A stretch of DNA of 64,000 nucleotides from Sphingomonas adhaesiva (GTDB taxonomy: Bacteria; Pseudomonadota; Alphaproteobacteria; Sphingomonadales; Sphingomonadaceae): contig NZ_NWVC01000001.1 of the NCBI RefSeq assembly GCF_002374855.1, positions 248,001 through 312,000 of the forward strand, in the 5' to 3' direction. Within the stretch, counting starts at the first letter, position 1. Each line of letters starts with the position of its first letter. Shown here in pieces: positions 52,392-60,155 of the stretch. A program made the position numbers and the translations under genes. Under the pieces are notes generated by a model that searched no databases, had not been told where the DNA came from, and saw only the letters and a list, made by a program, of their open reading frames with translations.

Positions 52392-55121
52392 GTGACGGTG
52401 CTCAACGTTTCGACTTCGCGGGCGCGTGCCTCGGCGACCTTGCTCGGGTGCACGATGCTGGCCGGCGTCCCGCTGGCGGCAGCGGCGCAGACCGCACCGG
52501 CCCCCGCATCCGCTCGGGCTGCAACCCCCGCATCCGCCCCGGCGGCCCCCGTCGCCGCCCCGGCGGCGATCAAGACGATCAAGTCGCTGCGCGTCGACGG
52601 CACGCAGCGCATCGAGCCGGAAACCGCGCTCAGCTACACCAAGCTGCGGCAGGGGCAGGCGTATACCAACGAGACGCTCGATCAGGCGATCAAGGACCTG
52701 TACGCCAGCGATCTGTTCGCCGACGTGACGATCGCGGGCGCCGACACCGGCGACATCGTGATCCGCGTGCGCGAAAACCCGATCATCAACCGCGTGATCC
52801 TGGAGGGCAACAAGCGCCTGAAGGAAGACAAGATCACCAAGGAGATCCGGCTGAAGCCGCGCCAGATCTTCACCCGCTCCGCCGTCCGCGCGGACGTGGC
52901 GCGGATCGTCGAGCTGTATCGCCGCCAGGGTCGCTTCGCCGCCAGCGTCGAGCCGAAGATGGTCAGCCTGGACCAGAACCGCGTCGACGTGGTGTTCGAG
53001 ATCACCGAGGGGCCGAAGTCGAAGGTCCGCCAGATCAACATCCTGGGCAACGAGGTGTTCAGCGACAGCAAGCTGCGCGCGCAGATGGCGACGAAGGAAG
53101 CGCGCTTCTTCCGCTTCCTGTCGTCGGGCACCTCCTACGATCAGGACCGGCTGGCCTATGACCAGCAGAAGCTGCGCCAGTTCTACCTGACCGAAGGCTA
53201 TGCCGATTTCCGCGTGACCTCGGCGGTCGCCGAGCTGACGCCGGACCGCAAGGACTTCATCATCACCTATGTGGTGGAGGAAGGCCCGCGCTACAAATTC
53301 GGCGACGTCACCGTCGACAGCGACATCCGCGACTTCGACGGGAAGAAGCTGGCGGCGACGCTGCCGGTCAAGAAGGGCGACTGGTACAACGCCAAGATGG
53401 TCGAGGACACCGTCGACAACCTGAGCGAGACCGCCGGGCTGTTCGGCTATGCCTTCACCGAGGTCAGCCCGGAATTCCAGCGCGACCGCGACGCGCTGAC
53501 CATGTCGATCAACTTCCACATCGGCCAGGCGCAGCGCACCTATGTCGAGCGCGTCGACATCACCGGCAACACCCAGACGCAGGACAAGGTGATCCGGCGC
53601 GAGGTGCGTCTGGCGGAGGGCGATGCGTTCAACAGCTTCCAGGTGAAGCGGTCGCAGGACCGCATCAACTCGCTGGGCTATTTCCAGGACAAGTTCGAGA
53701 TCAAGCAGACGCCGGGGTCCGCCCCCGACCGCGTCGTGCTGGAATCGAACGTCGAGGAAAAGTCGACCGGCGAACTGCAGCTGTCGGCGGGCTTCTCCAG
53801 CCTCGAACGGTTCATCATCCAGGCCAATATCACGCAGAACAATTTCCGCGGGAAGGGCCAGACGCTGCGCGCCGGCGTCAATTATTCCAGCTATTCCAAG
53901 TCGATCGAGCTGGGCTTTACCGAGCCTTACGTGTTCGATCGCAACATCGCGCTGGGCGTCGACATCTTCCGCCGCGATTTCAACGCGTTCAACTTCATCG
54001 GCACCGACCGCAACACGACGTACAGCCAGGTGTCGACCGGTTTCCAGGTGCGCACCGGCGTGCCACTGACCGAATATTGGCAGCTCGCCGGCCGCTACAC
54101 CTTCTCCTACGACGAAGTGGGGCTGGACCAGGCGACCTTCTTCACCAACGGCGCGTGCGACCGGTTGAAGGCGGGCAATTACCTGTGCGACGCGCTGGGC
54201 AACCGCCTGACGTCGAGCGTCGGCTACTCGCTGATCTTCGACAGCCTCAACAGCCGCCTGCGGCCGACCGCCGGCCAGCGGTTCACCTTCAGCCAGGATT
54301 TCGCCGGGCTGGGCGGCGACGTGCGCTACATCCGCACTCGCCTGGAAGGATCGAAGTTCTGGGGCATCGGCGGCGGCTTCGTCGCGTCGCTGACCGGTGA
54401 GGGCGGCTATATCCACTCGCTGGAATCGTCGCGTGGCCCGGGGATCGACAAGATCCGCATCACCGACCGCTTCTACCTGGGCGAGCCGCAGTTCCGCGGC
54501 TTCGACATCCGCGGCGTCGGGCCGCGCGTGCTGCGCCAATATTATACCAACGACGCCAGCGGCAAGCAGGTGCTGGTGACCGACCGCGACCAGATCGTCG
54601 ACGACGCGCTGGGCGGTCGTGCCTATTACCTGGGCAAGCTGGAGCTGGAGATCCCGCTGGGCGCGGGCGCGCGCGAACTGGGGCTGCGCCCGTCGATCTA
54701 TGCGCAGGTCGGCAGCCTGTTCAACATCACCCGCCCGCTGCCCACGGCGACCTTCCCGACCACCACGGATGCGGCAGGCAACACGATCGTCCTGCCGCTG
54801 CCGCAGCGCGACACGGCGGGCAACCCGCTGTTCACCTATGTCAATGCCGGCGGCCTGTCGGTACAGACGTCGTGCGCCGCCGGTATTCCGGATGCGTCGG
54901 GGGCGTGTAACGGCGTGGTGCCGAACAGCCCGCTGATCGCGTCGCAGCCGTTCAAGGAAACCTTCCTGGGCAATTCGGCGCAGCCGCGCGTGTCGGTCGG
55001 CATCGGCGTCAACTGGAATTCGCCGTTCGGGCCGCTGCGCATCGATCTCGCCAAGGCGCTGGTGACGCAGCCGGGCGACGACAAGAAACTCGTCACCTTC
55101 AACGTAGGGACACAGTTCTGA
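52392..55121 (+). CDS. bamA: Outer membrane assembly factor BamA
   Basis: Core of the BAM machine inserting beta-barrel proteins. 909 aa: a signal peptide, an Ala/Pro-rich linker, five POTRA domains (about 58-430; for example IKSLRVDGTQRIEPETALSY and RVDITGNTQTQDKVIRREV) and a 16-strand barrel with the LGEPQFRGFDIRGVGPR segment and the end KKLVTFNVGTQF, finishing in the Phe of the beta-signal. GTG 52392 is used; TTG 52389 is an alternative. A surface-loop insert with two cysteines (QTSCAAGIPDASGACNG) stands out near the end. Confidence 0.97.
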   Translation: MTVLNVSTSRARASATLLGCTMLAGVPLAAAAQTAPAPASARAATPASAPAAPVAAPAAIKTIKSLRVDGTQRIEPETALSYTKLRQGQAYTNETLDQAIKDLYASDLFADVTIAGADTGDIVIRVRENPIINRVILEGNKRLKEDKITKEIRLKPRQIFTRSAVRADVARIVELYRRQGRFAASVEPKMVSLDQNRVDVVFEITEGPKSKVRQINILGNEVFSDSKLRAQMATKEARFFRFLSSGTSYDQDRLAYDQQKLRQFYLTEGYADFRVTSAVAELTPDRKDFIITYVVEEGPRYKFGDVTVDSDIRDFDGKKLAATLPVKKGDWYNAKMVEDTVDNLSETAGLFGYAFTEVSPEFQRDRDALTMSINFHIGQAQRTYVERVDITGNTQTQDKVIRREVRLAEGDAFNSFQVKRSQDRINSLGYFQDKFEIKQTPGSAPDRVVLESNVEEKSTGELQLSAGFSSLERFIIQANITQNNFRGKGQTLRAGVNYSSYSKSIELGFTEPYVFDRNIALGVDIFRRDFNAFNFIGTDRNTTYSQVSTGFQVRTGVPLTEYWQLAGRYTFSYDEVGLDQATFFTNGACDRLKAGNYLCDALGNRLTSSVGYSLIFDSLNSRLRPTAGQRFTFSQDFAGLGGDVRYIRTRLEGSKFWGIGGGFVASLTGEGGYIHSLESSRGPGIDKIRITDRFYLGEPQFRGFDIRGVGPRVLRQYYTNDASGKQVLVTDRDQIVDDALGGRAYYLGKLELEIPLGAGARELGLRPSIYAQVGSLFNITRPLPTATFPTTTDAAGNTIVLPLPQRDTAGNPLFTYVNAGGLSVQTSCAAGIPDASGACNGVVPNSPLIASQPFKETFLGNSAQPRVSVGIGVNWNSPFGPLRIDLAKALVTQPGDDKKLVTFNVGTQF

Positions 55122-55771
55122 TGACGACCTTCAAGACCCTTCTCCTCGCCGCCGCGCTCGCCGCGCCGGCCGCGATCGTCTCGACCAGCGCGACCGCGCA
55201 GGTCGGCGGCGTCGCCGTCGCCGATCCCGAAGCGGCGGTCGCCAATTCGAAGGCGTGGGCGACCGCCCGCACCCAGATCCAGACGACCTACAAGGCGCAG
55301 ATCGACCAGGCGAACGCGCGTCGCCAGGCGATCTCGACCGAGCTGCAGCCGCTGGTCGACGCCTATCAGAAGGCCGCCGCCGCCCCCGGCGCGACCGAGG
55401 CGTCGCTGCGTTCGCAGGCGACCGCGATCCAGACAAAGGAACAGGCCGGCAATGCCGAGCTGCAGCGCCTGACCGCGCCGGCCAGCCGCGCGCAGGCCTA
55501 TGCCCTTGAGCAGATCTCCGCCAAGCTGCCCGACGCGGTGAGCGCGGCAGTGCGCGCCAAGAACGTCAGCCTGCTGCTGCGCCCGAACGCCGCGCTGTTC
55601 GCGCAGCCGGCCGCGGACATCACCTCGGCGATCACTGCCGAACTGGATCGCACCGTGCCGACCGTCGGCATCACCCCGCCGGCCAACTGGCAGCCGGGCC
55701 AGCAGCAGCAGGGCGCCGCGCCGGCCGCCGCCCCCGCCGCCAGCAACAATCGCGCCCCCGCCGGCCGGTGA
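55121..55771 (+). CDS. skp: OmpH/Skp-family periplasmic chaperone
   Basis: Carries unfolded outer-membrane proteins to BamA. 216 aa: signal peptide cleaved near TSATAQ, then [19 protein letters not shown] and a long helical arm ([20 protein letters not shown] onward) typical of OmpH. The tail after about residue 185 is Pro/Gln/Ala-rich. The ATG overlaps the bamA TGA (TGATG). Confidence 0.9.
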   Translation: MTTFKTLLLAAALAAPAAIVSTSATAQVGGVAVADPEAAVANSKAWATARTQIQTTYKAQIDQANARRQAISTELQPLVDAYQKAAAAPGATEASLRSQATAIQTKEQAGNAELQRLTAPASRAQAYALEQISAKLPDAVSAAVRAKNVSLLLRPNAALFAQPAADITSAITAELDRTVPTVGITPPANWQPGQQQQGAAPAAAPAASNNRAPAGR

Positions 55772-56262
55772 GCGACACCGCGACGGACGGCGCAGCGTCG
55801 AACGGCTCGATCGGGCCGTTCGACATCGCGCGCGTGATGGCGGCGCTGCCGCATCGCTACCCGATGCTGCTGGTCGACCGGGTCGAGGAGATCATTCCCG
55901 ACCGGTCGATCCGCGCCATCAAGGCGGTGACGATCAACGAAGGCTTCTTCCAGGGGCATTTCCCCGGCCGCCCGATCATGCCGGGCGTGCTGATCGTCGA
56001 GGCGCTGGCGCAGGCCGCCGGCGTGCTGGCGGTGGAAAGCCTGGGCCTCGCGGGGACGGGCAAGCTCGTCTATTTCATGGCGATCGAGAACGCCAAGTTC
56101 CGCAAGCCGGTGGAGCCGGGCGTGCTGCTGAGCCTGGAGGTCGAATTCGTTCAGAAGCGCAGCAGCGTGTGCAAGTTCGCCGGCGTCGCGAAGATCGACG
56201 GACAGGTCGCGGCCGAGGCGAGCTTCACCGCGATGATCGCGGATCCGCCCAAGGCGGGCTGA
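55768..56262 (+). CDS. fabZ: 3-hydroxyacyl-ACP dehydratase FabZ
   Basis: Dehydrates 3-hydroxyacyl-ACP in fatty-acid elongation. 164-aa hot-dog enzyme with catalytic His64 ([12 protein letters not shown]) and Glu78 (VLIVEALAQ), preceded by [16 protein letters not shown] 55768 overlaps the skp stop. Unlike in LPS-making relatives no lpxD precedes and no lpxA follows. Confidence 0.97.
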   Translation: MSDTATDGAASNGSIGPFDIARVMAALPHRYPMLLVDRVEEIIPDRSIRAIKAVTINEGFFQGHFPGRPIMPGVLIVEALAQAAGVLAVESLGLAGTGKLVYFMAIENAKFRKPVEPGVLLSLEVEFVQKRSSVCKFAGVAKIDGQVAAEASFTAMIADPPKAG

Positions 56263-56309
56263 GACGACCTGCCCCTGCCCGGAAGGGTAGGCGAGAGATT
56301 TTGACATCG

Positions 56310-56344
56310 GGCGCGCGCTGGTCTAGGCGCGCGCCTTCTCTTTT
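56310..56344 (+). terminator. Terminator after fabZ, overlapping an rpmE promoter
   Basis: A 9-bp GC stem (56310-56318 with 56327-56335), an 8-base loop and TTCTCTTTT. A promoter TTGACA (56301-56306), 17 bp, TAGGCG (56324-56329) overlaps the hairpin, so rpmE transcription may begin just where that of the fabZ operon ends. Confidence 0.65.
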
Positions 56345-56363
56345 GGCTGGTCGGAAACCAGCC
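56345..56363 (+). promoter_or_regulatory. Hairpin in the rpmE leader
   Basis: GGCTGGT-CGGAA-ACCAGCC, a perfect 7-bp hairpin, directly follows the T-tract and precedes the CAGGAG ribosome site of rpmE. It could be an L31 autoregulatory element or part of mRNA stabilisation. Confidence 0.4.
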
Positions 56364-56382
56364 GCATCAGGAGTGACGCGAC

Positions 56383-56613
56383 GTGAAGAAAGATACCCAC
56401 CCCGACTATCACATGATCAAGGTGCAGATGACCGACGGCACCGTGTACGAAACCCGCTCCACCTGGGGCAAGGAAGGCGACACGATGACGCTGGAAATCG
56501 ACCCCCTGGCGCACCCGGCATGGACCGGCGGCCGCGGCCAGGTGCTGGATTCGGGCGGCCAGGTCGCGCGCTTCAACAAGCGGTTCGGTGGCGGTCTCAC
56601 GCTGCGCAAGTAA
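56383..56613 (+). CDS. rpmE: 50S ribosomal protein L31, zinc-free type
   Basis: 76 aa. [20 protein letters not shown] and [30 protein letters not shown] segments identify L31. The four zinc-binding cysteines of C+ L31 are absent, as usual in alphaproteobacteria. GTG start with CAGGAG 10 bp upstream. Confidence 0.97.
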   Translation: MKKDTHPDYHMIKVQMTDGTVYETRSTWGKEGDTMTLEIDPLAHPAWTGGRGQVLDSGGQVARFNKRFGGGLTLRK

Positions 56614-56627
56614 GCGCCGCGGTAACG

Positions 56628-56642
56628 TTAACCGTGAATTAG
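56628..56642 (+). promoter_or_regulatory. CtrA-like site upstream of the PilZ gene
   Basis: TTAACCGTGAATTAG fits the CtrA consensus TTAA-N7-TTAA in 7 of 8 fixed bases. It ends 24 bp before the PilZ ATG. Confidence 0.4.
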
Positions 56643-56666
56643 GCATGGCGGCGTAGGGTCGCCGCC

Positions 56667-56990
56667 ATGTTCGTTGCAGAATTCGCCCTCGCCGAGCGCA
56701 CCACCACCAACCGCCGCCGCAGCCCGCGCGCGCCGGTTTGCCTCGATGCACAATTGGGGGAGGGGTGCTTGCAGCGCACCTTGTGCCGCGTCGTGGACAT
56801 ATCGCTCCACGGCTGCCGCCTCCATGCCTATAGCAGCATGGCGCCCAATACGACGATCTGGCTGAACATCCCCGGCCTGGGCGCGATGGGCGCGGATATC
56901 ATGTGGTCCGACGACCTGGTCGCGGGCTGCCAGTTCCACGCGCCGCTGACGCAGGAAACGTTCGACGGGTTCATCGCCGGCCACGGTTGA
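56667..56990 (+). CDS. PilZ-domain protein
   Basis: 107 aa, a single PilZ domain expected to bind c-di-GMP: the N-terminal Arg motif NRRRSPRAPV (about 15-24) and the DISLHGCRL segment (D-x-S-x2-G). Stand-alone PilZ proteins tune motility, polysaccharide export or cell cycle. A CtrA-like site upstream suggests cell-cycle or motility control. A terminator follows. Confidence 0.88.
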   Translation: MFVAEFALAERTTTNRRRSPRAPVCLDAQLGEGCLQRTLCRVVDISLHGCRLHAYSSMAPNTTIWLNIPGLGAMGADIMWSDDLVAGCQFHAPLTQETFDGFIAGHG

Positions 56991-57058
56991 GCCGCGCTAC
57001 CGTCGGGACGTCGCACGGCGATCGGACACACGCGGCGGGGACGGCCGATCAACGCGAT

Positions 57059-57097
57059 ACGGCGGCGGAAGGAATGCCTTCCGCCGCCGTTTCCTTT
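57059..57097 (+). terminator. Terminator after the PilZ gene
   Basis: A perfect 14-bp stem (57059-57072 with 57077-57090), AATG loop, then TTCCTTT. It lies between convergent genes (next stop at 57120) and may act both ways. Confidence 0.8.
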
Positions 57098-57119
57098 GGT
57101 GCCGAAGCGCGGCCGATCG

Positions 57120-57773
57120 TCAGCGACGCGCGGCGGGCGGCGGGGTGGCGCCCGCCGGAGGAGCGGGGGGCACCGCCCCCGCCGGGGGAGGCGGCGGCGC
57201 GCCCGCGCCGGGCGGCGGAGGCGGCGGTGCGCCGGGGCCCCCCGGCGGCGGCGGGGGCGGGGCACCTGCGCCGGGCGGCGGGGGCGGGGGTGCACCTGCG
57301 CCGGGCGGCGGGGGCGGGGGTGCGCCTGCTCCGGGCGGCGGGGGCGGGGGTGCACCGGCTCCCGGCGGCGGCGGCGGGGCGCCGACGGCATCGATGCGGC
57401 CCTGCGGATCGACCAGATAGGAGGCGCGCAGCCGCCCGTCGTCATAGCGACCCTGCACGGTCATCACGCTGCCCACCCGTACCGCGTCGCTGCCGCGTCG
57501 CCCGGCGTCCACCAGCGCGCGCCCGGTGCCGTCCTGCACCACGAACTGGTTGCCATAGGTTTCGGCGACCCGACCCTTCACGGTCACGATCCCCGATGCC
57601 TGCGGCAGCCGCGCGATCGCGGTGGGGACGGTCGGCGCCATCTCAACGGTGGGGCGGGTCAACTGCACCGCGCCCGCGCCGCCCGCGGCGCCGGCCGCCA
57701 GTAGTGCCGCGGCGGCCAGCGCCATACGGGTGCGCGGCGGCACGCGCCCCGCCAGCTTCGTTCCATCGATCAT
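57120..57773 (-). CDS. Exported OB-fold protein with polyproline tail (YgiW/BOF-like)
   Basis: 217 aa. An N-terminal hydrophobic segment (about 17-38, signal peptide or anchor), then an OB-fold-like domain (about 55-125: ASGIVTVKGRVAETYGNQFV, VVQDGTGRALVD, VGSVMTVQGRYDDG) similar in pattern to periplasmic YgiW/BOF proteins, and a C-terminal third of repeated PPPPPP-GAGA units. It is divergent from a two-component system, which recalls ygiW-qseBC in enterics. Function unknown; possibly a periplasmic ligand or cation sensor linked to the kinase. Confidence 0.7.
   Translation of the reverse strand: MIDGTKLAGRVPPRTRMALAAAALLAAGAAGGAGAVQLTRPTVEMAPTVPTAIARLPQASGIVTVKGRVAETYGNQFVVQDGTGRALVDAGRRGSDAVRVGSVMTVQGRYDDGRLRASYLVDPQGRIDAVGAPPPPPGAGAPPPPPPGAGAPPPPPPGAGAPPPPPPGAGAPPPPPPGGPGAPPPPPPGAGAPPPPPAGAVPPAPPAGATPPPAARR
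57180..57385. repeat. 30-bp tandem array coding for (P5-6 GAGA)n
   Basis: The 3' part of the OB-fold gene is built of about six to seven 30-bp GC-only units coding for PPPPPPGAGA, one of them altered to GGPGA. Unit changes keep the frame, so the length can vary by slippage without disrupting the protein. Confidence 0.85.
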
Positions 57774-57830
57774 TCGTCGTCTCCTTCACGTCGGACGAAT
57801 CACCGAATAGGCCCGCGGTGCCGACGCGCA

Positions 57831-57859
57831 CTGAACCCGGCGGTTCAGTTTCGGTTTAG
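57831..57859 (+). promoter_or_regulatory. OmpR-type direct/inverted repeat box
   Basis: CTGAACC, 4 bp, GGTTCAG, 4 bp, GGTTTAG: the last two 7-mers are direct repeats with an 11-bp period, the register of OmpR/PhoB-family dimers; the first is an inverted half-site. It lies 58 bp from the OB-fold start and would have been the regulator's own upstream region before the element inserted. Confidence 0.45.
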
Positions 57860-57869
57860 GCAGCGGAGG

Positions 57870-58141
57870 TAGGGTCAGGACCCATCACTGGCAATGATCG
57901 TGACGGAGCCGGAAAAGGCGCACGGGTAGGAGCAAGGAGGGAGCGATGCTCTTGCATCGTGACCGACGCGCGACGCCGCCGTGCGCCTTTTCCGGCCCGC
58001 CGCTGCGCGGTCGCCCGTGGAAGCCCGCCGAGCGTCGTCGCTTGCTGGCGCGTAGCCTTGGCTACGCGGCTGCGCTGCGCTCCTCGTCGGCGGGCTTCCA
58101 CGGGCGATCACGACCGTTGCCAGTAATGGGTCCTGACCCTA
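57870..58141. mobile_element. 272-bp MITE-like structured element with terminal inverted repeats
   Basis: Outer 34-bp inverted repeats (57870-57903 and 58108-58141) match in 31 of 34 positions and begin and end with TA, as in TA-targeting (IS630/Tc1-type) elements. Inside are two long arms: a perfect 17-bp pair (57909-57925 with 57979-57995) enclosing a CGATGC-TCTT-GCATCG hairpin, and a perfect 21-bp pair (58011-58031 with 58087-58107) enclosing a CGCGTAGCC-TT-GGCTACGCG hairpin. It codes for no transposase. It would fold into a three-way-junction RNA or cruciform. Confidence 0.75.
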
Positions 58142-58151
58142 GGCGATTTCG

Positions 58152-58820
58152 ATGCGTATCCTGCTGGTGGAAGACGACCCCGATCTGGCCGACGCGATCG
58201 CGCGCGCGTTGCGTGCCGAACATTGCGCGGTGGATATCGCCGCCGACGGCATCGACGCGCGGCATCTGGGCGAAACCGAAATCTATGATGCGGCGGTGCT
58301 CGACCTCGGCCTGCCGGGGCTGGACGGGGCGGGCGTGCTGACCGCATGGCGCGCGGCGGGGCGCGCGCTGCCGGTGCTGGTGCTGACCGCGCGCGAGGCA
58401 TGGGCCGACAAGGTGACCGCGTTCAAGGCCGGGGCCGACGACTATCTGACCAAGCCGTTCCGCGTCGAGGAACTGATGATCCGCCTGCGCGCGCTGGTGC
58501 GCCGGGCCGCGGGCCATGCGCAGCCGCGGATCACCTGCGGCGCGCTCGCCTTCGACAGCCAGACGGGGCAGTTCGAGCTGGATGGCCTGCCGCTGAAGCT
58601 GACCGCGTTCGAATGGCGCGTGCTGTCGCAACTGATCCTGCGCCGCGACGTGGTGATCGAGCGGCTGGAGCTGCTGGAGCGCGTGTACGAAGGTGACGCC
58701 GACGTCGATTCGAACAGCCTGGAGGTCATCATCGGCCGGCTGCGGCGGAAGATCGGCGCGACGATGATCGAAACCGTGCGCGGGCGCGGATACCGGCTGA
58801 CATGCCCGGCGGCGGCGTGA
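58152..58820 (+). CDS. OmpR-family response regulator (QseB/PmrA-like)
   Basis: 222 aa. Receiver with the acidic pocket Glu7-Asp8-Asp9, phospho-acceptor Asp51, Thr79 and Lys101 (LTKPF); then a winged-helix output domain (about 125-220) ending VRGRGYRLTCP. Segment LDLGLPGLDGAGVL is close to QseB/PmrA regulators. The start lies 10 bp after the inverted-repeat element, with no clear Shine-Dalgarno (the TAGGCG just upstream belongs partly to the element end). It overlaps the kinase start. Confidence 0.93.
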   Translation: MRILLVEDDPDLADAIARALRAEHCAVDIAADGIDARHLGETEIYDAAVLDLGLPGLDGAGVLTAWRAAGRALPVLVLTAREAWADKVTAFKAGADDYLTKPFRVEELMIRLRALVRRAAGHAQPRITCGALAFDSQTGQFELDGLPLKLTAFEWRVLSQLILRRDVVIERLELLERVYEGDADVDSNSLEVIIGRLRRKIGATMIETVRGRGYRLTCPAAA

Positions 58821-60154
58821 TGCGCCGCCTGCTGCCCCGTTCGCTGCGCGCGCGGATGCTGGCGCTGTCGGTCGGCGCGACGCTGCTGGCGCTGGCGTGC
58901 GCGGCATGGGTGATGGCGGGGACGCTGGAACGGTTCGTCACGCGCGGCGTCGACCAGCGGCTCGACGCGCAGCTCGCGGTGCTGGCCAGTGCGGTGGGCG
59001 ACGACGGCACGGTCGACACCGCCCGGCTGCGCCAGCGGCTGGCGGTGCTGGAGGACGGGCCGGGGTGGCGCTGGCGGATCGACGGCCCGCGCGGGCGTGT
59101 CGGATCGGCGGACTTCCCGCGGCTGCAGCCGATCCTTCCGCCCGGCCCCCCGCCGCCGCCCGGCGCGCCCCCGCCGCGTGCAGAAGGTGGGCCGGTGCCG
59201 CAACAGGGCGTGGATGCCGAGGGGCCGATCCACGCACGACAGGCGACGATCGAGAGCGCGGCGGGCACGGTGACGCTGACCGCCGCCGCGCCGGCGCGGG
59301 TGATTGCGCAGCCGATCCGTGCCGCGCTGCTACCGCTGCTGTCGGTGATCGCGGCGCTGGCGGCGATCTTCGCGGTTGCGGCGTTCGTCCAGTGGCGCTG
59401 GGCGCTGCGCCCGGTGCTGGCGCTGCGCGATCAGGTCGCGGCGATCCGCCACGGCACGCGCGAGCGGGTGGACGAGGATCAGCCCGACGAACTGCGCCCG
59501 CTGGCGGCGGAGCTCAACGCGCTGGCGGCGGACGGCGCGGCGGCGCTGGCCGCGGCGCGCGGATCGGCGGCGAACCTTGCCCATGCGCTCAAGACGCCGG
59601 TCGCCACGCTGGCGCTGACCCTGCCGCCGGACGGCGCCGCCGCCGCGCAGGTCGCGCGGATCGAGGGGGTGATCCGCCACCATCTGGCTCGCGCGCGCAC
59701 CGCGGCGATCGCGCGCCGCGCGCGGACCGACCTGTCTGCCACCGTCGCCGATGTCGCCGGCGCGATCGGCGCGCTGCACCGCCATGCGACGATCGCGGTC
59801 GATGTGCCCGCCGGCCTGGTCGTCGCGGTCGACGCGCATGATCTGGCGGAGATCGTCGGCAACGTCATGGACAATGCCGCGCGTCATGCGGCGGCACGGG
59901 TATCGGTGTCGGTGGCGGCGCGCGACGGCGCGGTGGAACTGACCGTCGCCGACGATGGCCCGGGCATCGCGGCGGAGCGGCGCGAGCAGGCGATGGCGCC
60001 CGGCATCCGGCTGGACGAGGGGCCGTCCGGCGACGGCTTCGGCCTCGCGATCGTGCGCGAACTGTTGTCGCTGTGCGGCGGGCAGATGGAATTGGGCGAG
60101 GCGCCCGGCGGCGGCCTGCGCGTGGCGATCGTCCTGCCGCGCCCCGCCGGATAG
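58820..60154 (+). CDS. Sensor histidine kinase, QseC/PmrB-like
   Basis: 444-aa inner-membrane kinase partner of the preceding regulator. Two membrane segments (about 12-34 and 172-195) enclose a periplasmic sensor part of about 135 residues with a Pro-rich loop (PPGPPPPPGAPPPRAE); then a HAMP region, the phospho-acceptor His255 in NLAHALKTP, and an ATPase domain with N box (NVMDNAARHA), G1 (DDGPGI) and G2 (GDGFGLAIV). The ATG overlaps the regulator TGA (TGATG). The proline loop echoes the polyproline tail of the divergent OB-fold protein. Confidence 0.92.
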   Translation: MRRLLPRSLRARMLALSVGATLLALACAAWVMAGTLERFVTRGVDQRLDAQLAVLASAVGDDGTVDTARLRQRLAVLEDGPGWRWRIDGPRGRVGSADFPRLQPILPPGPPPPPGAPPPRAEGGPVPQQGVDAEGPIHARQATIESAAGTVTLTAAAPARVIAQPIRAALLPLLSVIAALAAIFAVAAFVQWRWALRPVLALRDQVAAIRHGTRERVDEDQPDELRPLAAELNALAADGAAALAAARGSAANLAHALKTPVATLALTLPPDGAAAAQVARIEGVIRHHLARARTAAIARRARTDLSATVADVAGAIGALHRHATIAVDVPAGLVVAVDAHDLAEIVGNVMDNAARHAAARVSVSVAARDGAVELTVADDGPGIAAERREQAMAPGIRLDEGPSGDGFGLAIVRELLSLCGGQMELGEAPGGGLRVAIVLPRPAG

Positions 60155-60155
60155 G

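Larger units (their letters stand above)
57774..58151. other. 378-bp divergent intergenic region
   Basis: Between the OB-fold gene and the response regulator. The left 96 bp hold the leader of the OB-fold gene and a three-half-site box (57831-57859). The rest, 57870-58141, is entirely filled by the structured inverted-repeat element, leaving 10 bp to the regulator ATG. No ORF was accepted. Confidence 0.75.

Noticed and set aside
57145..57420. Gly/Ala-repeat ORF on the plus strand of the polyproline array
   Set aside because: It is the reverse of the proline repeat; the minus frame has a signal peptide and an OB-fold domain.
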